Positions 57,140 to 64,000 of a DNA stretch of 64,000 nt are shown piece by piece; positions within the stretch are counted from its first letter, which is position 1; the number at the start of each line of letters is the position of its first letter. The DNA is from a virus. The position numbers and the translations under genes are program-made. The notes beneath the pieces were generated by a model. The model saw only the letters and a program-made list of their open reading frames with translations, did no database searches and was not told the DNA's origin. The stretch spans positions 1 through 64,000 of the IMG/VR virus record IMGVR_UViG_3300035670_000191. One strand, 5' to 3'.

Positions 57140-59994
57140 CAAGTCCTTTCACGCACAAAAGCAACACCGGAACCGGGCTAACTATTTACGGTGAGGGTAA
57201 AGGTGGTAAAGGCGGTGGAAGTGCCCCGATTGAAGAAGATGATACTCTTGCAAGTAAACAAGTATTGCGTGTGCTGTATGCCGTTAGTAATGGGCCAATA
57301 CACTCCGTGCAAGAAGTTTACATAAATAGAGTTAAACTAGCACAAGATGCCGACGGGAAGTATAACATACCTGGGGTAATAACAGACTATCGTGACGGGG
57401 CTATTGTACAGGCCGTTATACGGGGGTTTTCAGCAGTAGAAGCGATTTCCGACATAGCGACACCCCTAAAGGTTCGGAAGTCCGGCAACCAGTATAGAAT
57501 AATACCTGTCCCTGCCTCCCGCGATAGACTTCGCATAACTATGGTGTTAGACAGCCTGCGGTTTGTAGATGAAGACGGTAACATTAGGAAGTATGAAGTT
57601 AGCTTTTCCTTTGCAACAGGGCTTAACAATACCTATAGCTCATTCGATATAGGTTCTAAGCAAACTGTTACCAAGTCAGGTAAATCCTCCGGGGCGTACG
57701 CATTCGATGTAATCGTTGAAAAGCCATTAGCAGCAGAACTTGTAACTACCCCTTGGTACGTCCTGGTTGAGCGTGTCACAGAAGATGATGACGACACTAT
57801 CACGAAACGAACAAAGTATTCGTCTGCAACGATTGCCGCCCTCACTGAAATAACAGACGTTAAACTCACATATCCTACTACTGCCCTTATAGGGATGACA
57901 TTTCTAAAGGCTAAACGATTAGGCGGGGCATTCCCTGACCTTATTTATAAAGTACGTGGGATACTTGTGCCTGTGCCGAGTGCAACCTATTATACCCCCG
58001 AAACAGGAGTATACTCTGGTATATGGAATCTGACAAGTTGGGCAAACATAGGCTACCCAAGTGCTAATCCTGCCTGGCAAATACTGTACTTGTTACGCGA
58101 TACTACTTTCGGGTTAGGTATTAGCGACAGCGATATAGACATTGGGGCATTCTATGCTTTTGCAAAGTATTGCGACGAAGCCATACCTATGTATGAGTTT
58201 ACCCTTAACGAGGCTACGGGCCAATGGACGTATAAGCAAACGGGTACAAGAAGACGCTATGAACTCCACAACCAGTTTAATGAAAGGGAACCGGCTATAC
58301 AAATGCTGGCCTATTTCTATAGTGCAGGTATAGCGCGTCCAACAATTAGTAAAGAGGGTTTACATTCTGTTGTTTGGGACAGGCCACGGCTTCCATCAAT
58401 ACTTGTGACGAATAACAATGTTGTTGACGGGGTGTTTACTTATGGGTCAAACTCACTCGATGAAAGGTATACTACTGTAACGGCCATATACAACGACATA
58501 AATGAAGTTGGGAAAACTACTACTGTAACTGTTCCGCTTACGCCTTCACAAGATTACTGGGAAGCCGAGGAAAGGATACTGGCAGCAAGATACGGGTACA
58601 AGTCCCTAGACTTACCCCTTATAGGCTGTTATAATCGTGACCAGGCGATAGTTAAAGCACGTTGGGCACTCTACAGGAACTCTATCCTAACGGAAACATT
58701 GGCATTTGCCGTGCTATTTGACGGATTGTCGTTTGAAATAGGGGATATTATACAAGTAATGGATGAGTTCCGCAACGCAAGTGCTATGCAGGGAAGGATA
58801 GAAATAGCAATGCCTGATAGCAAAGAACTTATGTTGGACAGGACGCTTACGTTTGTTGGCGGCACTACGTATACAATTCATTACTATTCTGCCTCATTTG
58901 GGCTAACCAGTAAGCAAATAGTGCCGTATAGCGCGGCTACTGATACCGCAAACGGGGTTATGCTTGCCTCATGGGTTCCGCCTATCCCGGAATCCCCATT
59001 TATAATAACATCGTCTGCAACCGCTGGTACGCTTTGGGAAATAGTAGGGCTTTCTGTCAGTGAAGACACACAACAAATAGCTGTTAGTTGTGTCGCGTAT
59101 AGCGATGCTCTCTACGGGTATCTATACCGCCCTGCTCGTATGGCAGCCAAACCCATCTATGAATCTGTTGCTGCAAGTTCCTACGCTTGCCCGCCTCCAG
59201 AATCCCTCGAAGTCATTATTGACGAAGATGACACGATAAATAAGAATATAACGCTGACTTGGGAATGGTTTAACTCGGAAGAAGAAAGGGACAAGTATAA
59301 GGCTATGAAAACTGCCGCCCTTAGTAATGCTGACATTACCCCGTATATCCCAAACCCTTATAGCCCTGAGTTTCAAGTATGGTATCGGCATGTATCAACC
59401 GGCGATACCTATACTAAACTTGAAAACATCGTCAATAGGTCAGTGGAAATACCAATGGCAAAAGAGGGTGAGTATGAGTTCAATGTATTTGCCATAAACG
59501 GTAAAGGTCTTGTGTCGAAAGCAGCAACATACGTTTACAACCATGTACTCCGTGATGTTGAGAGCATATCTTTTAATTTTGCAAACATAGCCCCTAATGC
59601 AAAAGGCATCCTACAGGGGCAGTTAATAGCAAAACGCTACGAAGTTGAACTTGTTAAGGTAAGTGCGCCTTGTAGGCTTAGGCTTTATAAAGAAGTTAAA
59701 CAAGACACGCAATATACGATACCGTCAAGTGAGCTAGACAGGTTGGCAAGTGAAGCAATTATACCTATTGCGGCGGTAACAAATAGCTACGCCCCTTTCC
59801 TAGACATTACACTTGAAGAAGGTGGGACGTATGACTTCGATGCTGTTAGGTCTAAAGCAATTCCAAAAGGGGCAAGCAGCACCATTTCCTACGACGCGCC
59901 ACTTTATAACAGAAAAACAACCGTAGTTGTCACTAACATTAGTGAAGTAGCTACAAGCATAGACGTAACTGTATGGTATAGGGTATTAGCATGA
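57136..59994 (+). CDS. tail tip attachment protein J-like (central host-contact protein)
   Basis: The 952-residue product (lambda gpJ 1132) starts GLTIYGEGKGGKGGG, then SKQVLRVLYAVSNGPIHSVQEVYI and the gp27/gp29-type baseplate hub domains, SWANIGYPSANPAWQILYLLRD, followed by fibronectin-type beta domains (EFQVWYRHVSTGDTYTKLE). The C-terminal domain ends ATSIDVTVWYRVLA and is shorter than in lambda, so primary receptor binding may have moved to the fibres. Start and stop overlap neighbours. Confidence 0.9.
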   Translation: MTSPFTHKSNTGTGLTIYGEGKGGKGGGSAPIEEDDTLASKQVLRVLYAVSNGPIHSVQEVYINRVKLAQDADGKYNIPGVITDYRDGAIVQAVIRGFSAVEAISDIATPLKVRKSGNQYRIIPVPASRDRLRITMVLDSLRFVDEDGNIRKYEVSFSFATGLNNTYSSFDIGSKQTVTKSGKSSGAYAFDVIVEKPLAAELVTTPWYVLVERVTEDDDDTITKRTKYSSATIAALTEITDVKLTYPTTALIGMTFLKAKRLGGAFPDLIYKVRGILVPVPSATYYTPETGVYSGIWNLTSWANIGYPSANPAWQILYLLRDTTFGLGISDSDIDIGAFYAFAKYCDEAIPMYEFTLNEATGQWTYKQTGTRRRYELHNQFNEREPAIQMLAYFYSAGIARPTISKEGLHSVVWDRPRLPSILVTNNNVVDGVFTYGSNSLDERYTTVTAIYNDINEVGKTTTVTVPLTPSQDYWEAEERILAARYGYKSLDLPLIGCYNRDQAIVKARWALYRNSILTETLAFAVLFDGLSFEIGDIIQVMDEFRNASAMQGRIEIAMPDSKELMLDRTLTFVGGTTYTIHYYSASFGLTSKQIVPYSAATDTANGVMLASWVPPIPESPFIITSSATAGTLWEIVGLSVSEDTQQIAVSCVAYSDALYGYLYRPARMAAKPIYESVAASSYACPPPESLEVIIDEDDTINKNITLTWEWFNSEEERDKYKAMKTAALSNADITPYIPNPYSPEFQVWYRHVSTGDTYTKLENIVNRSVEIPMAKEGEYEFNVFAINGKGLVSKAATYVYNHVLRDVESISFNFANIAPNAKGILQGQLIAKRYEVELVKVSAPCRLRLYKEVKQDTQYTIPSSELDRLASEAIIPIAAVTNSYAPFLDITLEEGGTYDFDAVRSKAIPKGASSTISYDAPLYNRKTTVVVTNISEVATSIDVTVWYRVLA

Positions 59995-62900
59995 CCGCAT
60001 CAATGACAGTGCCCAACCGTGGGCAAACACTTTCGTCAATTATATCTTCGGTTAAATCCGCGCTTGGGTCATCAGCCACGCTGGATGTTGGTATAGGTTC
60101 GAATGAAGTTCCATTAAATGCTTATCTTGGGGCACTTGCATACACAAATGCAGACGAATTAAGCCTAAGCTATTCGCAAATAACAGATGTTCCTGTTGAT
60201 TTCTCACCAGCAACAAGTGTGACTTCGGTCTCCCTTGGAACAGGGAATAAAACTTTTACCATTCAGGCGGCCCGCTCTCTAACTATTGGGATGAGCGTAA
60301 AAGTAGCCCTTACAAGTAACCCCTCTACATGGATGCACGGGGATGTAACGGCCTATAATCCGGTCACCGGAGTCTTGTCTGTAAATGTAAATATGTTTAA
60401 CGGACAAGGAACTTATGCAGCATGGACAATTAGTCTTTCTGCCCCACCAATGCCTCTGTTAGGACAACTCGCTTCTGGTGAGGAAATAGACATATCTGCC
60501 ACGCACGCACTTGCCATTGCCAGCACAACTGCAATACCAGTGGCAAATGCTACTGCTCCAGGCGGAATAAAGTTAGGGTTTTCCCAGACAGGACTACATT
60601 ATGCTGTTACATTAAATGAGGCTCTTCAAGCGTACGTGCATGTACCTTGGTCAGATACGACGTATAGTTTGTCCGCAGGTGTTGCTAAAGGGACTGTTGT
60701 TTTTACAGCGTCCGACGGGACTGCCCAAACCATAAGTATTCCGGGATTAGAAAGTGCTGCCTATACACGAGCAGATACATACGTTCAAAAGTGGGAGGCA
60801 GGGGCACTTGCTTACAGAAACACAATAGACTATAGTGAAGTTACAGGAACCCCTGTAATTCCAGTACAGGAAAAAGCTGACTGGGAACAGGTTGCAACTG
60901 ACCAACTGTCTTACATACAAAACAAACCGAAACTTGCAACAATAGCAACAAGCGGTAAATACACTGACTTGCTGGACAAGCCGGACTTGTCAGTTTATGC
61001 CGAAGAATGGAAACTAGGGGCACTTGCATACGAAAACGCCGACGACCTACAGATTGACTACGAACAAATAATAAATGTACCTGTTGACTTCTCTCCGGCA
61101 ACAAGCACAACTTCACTTACACTAGGCACTGGGGTTAAAACATTAACAATCCAGCAGGCACGCTCCCTAACTGTTGGAATGAGTGTTAAACTTGCACTTA
61201 CCAGTAGTCCTACTGTTTGGATGCACGGAGATGTCACTGCATATAATGCCACCACAGGCAGCCTTTCTGTAGATGTAAACATATACAATGGACAAGGTAC
61301 GCATTCTGGCTGGACAGTCAGCCTATCTGCTCCACCTATGCCGATACTTGGGTTGTTGGCATCCGGCGATGAAATAGATATATCCGCAACACGTGCGTTA
61401 GCTATTGCCAGCACAACTGCTATTCCAGTAGCGAATACTGTCGCTCCTGGTGGGATAAAAATAGGGTTTGCAGCAACAGGGGTACAATACGGTGTGCAAC
61501 TCGATGCGGAGTTGAAGGCTTATGTACAAGTCCCGTGGACAAATACGACGTATAGTTTTGCTTCCGGTACTACCGACGGCGCATTTACAGTAACGCCTTC
61601 TGGAGCCTCGCCTCTCTCAATCCAAATTGCAGGGCTTAAAAGTGCTGCCTATACCCTCAGCAGTGACTACGCTAAAGCAGAACATAGTCATGAAGTGTAT
61701 GTTGAAAAATGGGCATTAGGGGGACTCGCCTACAGAGATACCATTGACTATGCAGAAGTAAGTAATACTCCGGCACCACAGGTTAATGCAGATTGGAATA
61801 GCGTCGCTACGGATTCGCCTGCGAGAATACTTAACAAGCCTAGTCTAGCGACTATTGCCACAAGTGGGTTATATGCTGACTTGCAGGGCACACCTGACCT
61901 TAGCGTTTATGCTAAAAGATGGGAAATAGGGGCACTTGCTTACCGGGACAACATTGATTATAGTGAGATTAGCAACACCCCTACTATTCCGGCTGCACAA
62001 GTACAAAGTGATTGGAGTGCAGCAAGCACAGACGCCATCTCTTACATAAAAAACAAACCGATATTAGGAACTGCTGCAAGCCGTAACATAGGTACTACTT
62101 CAGGACAAATACCCGTACTAGATGCAAATGGTAAACTTGTAACAAGTATTCTTCCAGGAATGGCATTAACTAGCGTAACCCCAGTAGCTACTGTGGCGGC
62201 TATGAATGCTCTTACCGGAGTAGAAAGCGGTGATGTCGCAGTAGTAGCAGATGTACGAAAATCATACGTGTATAATGGAAGTGGCTGGACTGAGTTACTT
62301 ACGCCAACAGATGCAGTAACAAGTGTCGCAGGGAAAACGGGGGTTGTTACACTTACGAAAAGTGACGTAGGTCTGCATCTTGTAGATAATACAAGTGACG
62401 TTGGCAAGCCCTTAAGCACTGCTATGATTGCGGCTTTGTCTGCAAAACAAGATATTTGGGCTTTAGGAGCTTTAGCCTATCGTGACTGGATTGATTATGC
62501 GGAGTTAACGAACTCACCAACAAAACTTAGTTCGTTCACGAATGATAGTAGTTTTCTCACAGCGGCTACACTTACAACAGACGTTTTACCCAGTATTCCG
62601 CCGAGTAAACTACAAACACTGACAACTGATAAACTCCCGACAATTCCTGTAAGTAAACTTGCGACGCTTACAACGGACGTTATACCTAGCCTACCTACAA
62701 GTAAGGTAACAGGGTTAGGTACTGCGGCAACGAAAAACATTCCTGCAAGTGGGGACGCAGGGACAACTGAAGTAGTTTTAGGGAGCGATAGTAGGCTTGT
62801 GAAACCGGTGGATGTTAGTTGGGCATTCGGAGCAATGGCCTACCGAGATACTATAGAATACAGTGAGTTATCAGGCCAACCTACTATTCCAGCCGCCCAA

Positions 62901-64000
62901 GTACAAAGTGATTGGAATGCCACGAGTACAAGTGACCTGACGTATATTAAAAACAAGCCAACACTAGGTACTGCTGCAAGCAAAAACACGGGAACAGGTG
63001 GTGGTAATGTTCCCCTGTTGGACAGCCTTGGGAAACTTTCAAGCAGTGTTATACCTTTTGGCATTACCAGTAGTTCTGTTGCTTATGGGAACCATACACA
63101 TACTATCTATGCAGCTGTTGACCATACTCATACAGGGTATTTGTCTGCGGTTCCAACGGCAGCCGATACTGTTACAGGCGGAGTAAGGACAGGATATACT
63201 GAATCAGGAACTACTTATGCGGTTAAACTAGACGCTAATTCTAAAGCGTATGTAAATGTTCCTTTGGCAAGTCATTCTCATACAGAGTATTCTAGTACGT
63301 ACCATTCGCATAGCAGTTTTAGCAACGACTTACTTATAAATAGCCTGACTTGTGGTAGAGGTAACGGCAATAGTACGTCTAATGTTGCTTTTGGATATAA
63401 CTGTTTCAAAGCTAATTCAGGAACGCATAATATAGCTATAGGAAATGAAGCACTGAAAAATAACACAACGGGCACGCGAAATACCGCAGTTGGAAGCCAA
63501 ACTTTTGGCTCCCTAACAGCCACTAGTGACAATACCGGTATTGGTTACGGGGCACTTAACGGCACGACAGGGACGGAAAATACTTGCGTAGGGTCTTATG
63601 CAGGGTATCTTACAACTTCTGGTGGCTATAATACCGTTATTGGAAGTAAGGCTTTTTACACAAACACGGCTGGTTACGGCAATACCATTTTAGGCGCATC
63701 TGCTGGCAATGCGTTAACAAGTAATTTTAACGTAATACTAGGTTATAAAGCGGCAGAATTTTTAGGTGCATCAGATAATAATACTATAGTTGGGTATAAT
63801 ACCGCGCAGAACCTAGTTAATGGAACACAAAACACTGTAATTGGAAGTAGGATAAATACAGGTAATGTGTCAAACCACGTATTTATTGGTGATGGTGGGG
63901 GGAATATAAGGGCAAAACATGACGGCACTGATTGGATAATGAATGGTCGCGTGTATGCCACAGGGTTTTCTTTCAATTCGTCTAATATGCTGTTAGGAAG
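59991..64000 (+). CDS. long side-tail-fibre protein, incomplete at the window edge
   Basis: The frame opens at ATG 59991, overlapping the J stop, and stays open to the window edge, at least 1336 residues. The N-terminal region contains two copies of a domain starting PVDFSPATS and ending SLSAPPMP (about 60190-60450 and 61080-61340), alternating with IATS(G)-type shaft repeats and SDWxxxSTDxxxYIxNKP elements. Near 63080-63310 are HxH clusters (NHTHTIY, DHTHTGY, SHSHTEY, YHSHSS), known in fibres as metal-binding needle elements. The last part (IAIGNEALKNNTTGTRNTAVG) is a beta-roll of the YadA-head type. Host recognition is the expected role. Confidence 0.85.
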   Translation, partial: MTASMTVPNRGQTLSSIISSVKSALGSSATLDVGIGSNEVPLNAYLGALAYTNADELSLSYSQITDVPVDFSPATSVTSVSLGTGNKTFTIQAARSLTIGMSVKVALTSNPSTWMHGDVTAYNPVTGVLSVNVNMFNGQGTYAAWTISLSAPPMPLLGQLASGEEIDISATHALAIASTTAIPVANATAPGGIKLGFSQTGLHYAVTLNEALQAYVHVPWSDTTYSLSAGVAKGTVVFTASDGTAQTISIPGLESAAYTRADTYVQKWEAGALAYRNTIDYSEVTGTPVIPVQEKADWEQVATDQLSYIQNKPKLATIATSGKYTDLLDKPDLSVYAEEWKLGALAYENADDLQIDYEQIINVPVDFSPATSTTSLTLGTGVKTLTIQQARSLTVGMSVKLALTSSPTVWMHGDVTAYNATTGSLSVDVNIYNGQGTHSGWTVSLSAPPMPILGLLASGDEIDISATRALAIASTTAIPVANTVAPGGIKIGFAATGVQYGVQLDAELKAYVQVPWTNTTYSFASGTTDGAFTVTPSGASPLSIQIAGLKSAAYTLSSDYAKAEHSHEVYVEKWALGGLAYRDTIDYAEVSNTPAPQVNADWNSVATDSPARILNKPSLATIATSGLYADLQGTPDLSVYAKRWEIGALAYRDNIDYSEISNTPTIPAAQVQSDWSAASTDAISYIKNKPILGTAASRNIGTTSGQIPVLDANGKLVTSILPGMALTSVTPVATVAAMNALTGVESGDVAVVADVRKSYVYNGSGWTELLTPTDAVTSVAGKTGVVTLTKSDVGLHLVDNTSDVGKPLSTAMIAALSAKQDIWALGALAYRDWIDYAELTNSPTKLSSFTNDSSFLTAATLTTDVLPSIPPSKLQTLTTDKLPTIPVSKLATLTTDVIPSLPTSKVTGLGTAATKNIPASGDAGTTEVVLGSDSRLVKPVDVSWAFGAMAYRDTIEYSELSGQPTIPAAQVQSDWNATSTSDLTYIKNKPTLGTAASKNTGTGGGNVPLLDSLGKLSSSVIPFGITSSSVAYGNHTHTIYAAVDHTHTGYLSAVPTAADTVTGGVRTGYTESGTTYAVKLDANSKAYVNVPLASHSHTEYSSTYHSHSSFSNDLLINSLTCGRGNGNSTSNVAFGYNCFKANSGTHNIAIGNEALKNNTTGTRNTAVGSQTFGSLTATSDNTGIGYGALNGTTGTENTCVGSYAGYLTTSGGYNTVIGSKAFYTNTAGYGNTILGASAGNALTSNFNVILGYKAAEFLGASDNNTIVGYNTAQNLVNGTQNTVIGSRINTGNVSNHVFIGDGGGNIRAKHDGTDWIMNGRVYATGFSFNSSNMLLG

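Noticed and set aside
1-64000. tRNA genes, insertion sequences, integrase, ParA/ParB
   Set aside because: I saw none: no tRNA-like cloverleaf noticed by eye, and none of the predicted proteins has transposase, integrase or ParA/ParB motifs. A covariance search for tRNAs was not possible.

Overview
The window is a large part of the genome of a tailed, lambda-type siphovirus of a Gram-negative host. The head and tail gene set follows lambda (gpA-type terminase, gpW, gpB portal, gpC/Nu3 protease-scaffold, gpD, gpE, then G/GT, H, M, L, K, I and J). I cannot name the host. There is no integrase, phage repressor or rRNA, and I saw no tRNA. There is a plasmid-type Rep_3 initiator with 22-bp iterons just upstream, so a phage-plasmid lifestyle is the simplest reading. 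The last gene runs off the right edge, and the left edge lies in a 16-bp tandem repeat, so the element is not complete here.

Layout. (1) 1-3.4 kb: leftward early operon ending in an SF1 helicase, driven by a near-consensus sigma70 promoter at 3.55 kb. (2) 3.8-21.9 kb: rightward replication and nucleotide-metabolism genes: Dda-like helicase, ThyX, Cas4/RecB-like nuclease, a DUF1874 (AcrIII-1-type) ring nuclease, a Sak4-like ATPase with a likely SSB, family A DNA polymerase with a probable uracil-glycosylase-like N-terminal domain, MazG, ATP-dependent DNA ligase, a cell-wall hydrolase and three DNA methyltransferase-like genes. (3) 21.9-25.7 kb: gene-poor, homopolymer-rich, repeat-rich region holding the iterons and rep. 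(4) 25.7-27.6 kb: rightward AT-rich cassette with three paralogous DUF1566 lectin-fold genes, the last with a diversity-generating-retroelement (DGR) style variable region. (5) 27.7-47.4 kb: leftward late genes: tail fibres (the distal one ending in a second DGR-style variable region), endolysin, tail tube, capsid, protease, portal and terminase. (6) 47.5 kb to the end: rightward tail genes: G/GT with a -1 frameshift, a 2075-residue tape measure, M, L, K, I, J and a long side fibre.

Main points of interest: two convergent DGR variable regions about 0.65 kb apart with no reverse transcriptase or template visible; a viral cA4 ring nuclease placed among replication genes; four intercistronic hairpins with an identical AAGGAC loop just after stop codons, three of them full matches to the CsrA/RsmA binding consensus; a rep/iteron module bracketed by repeated bent-DNA/palindrome sites and by inverted 12-nt homopolymer tracts; and a lambda morphogenesis module split into two divergent halves.
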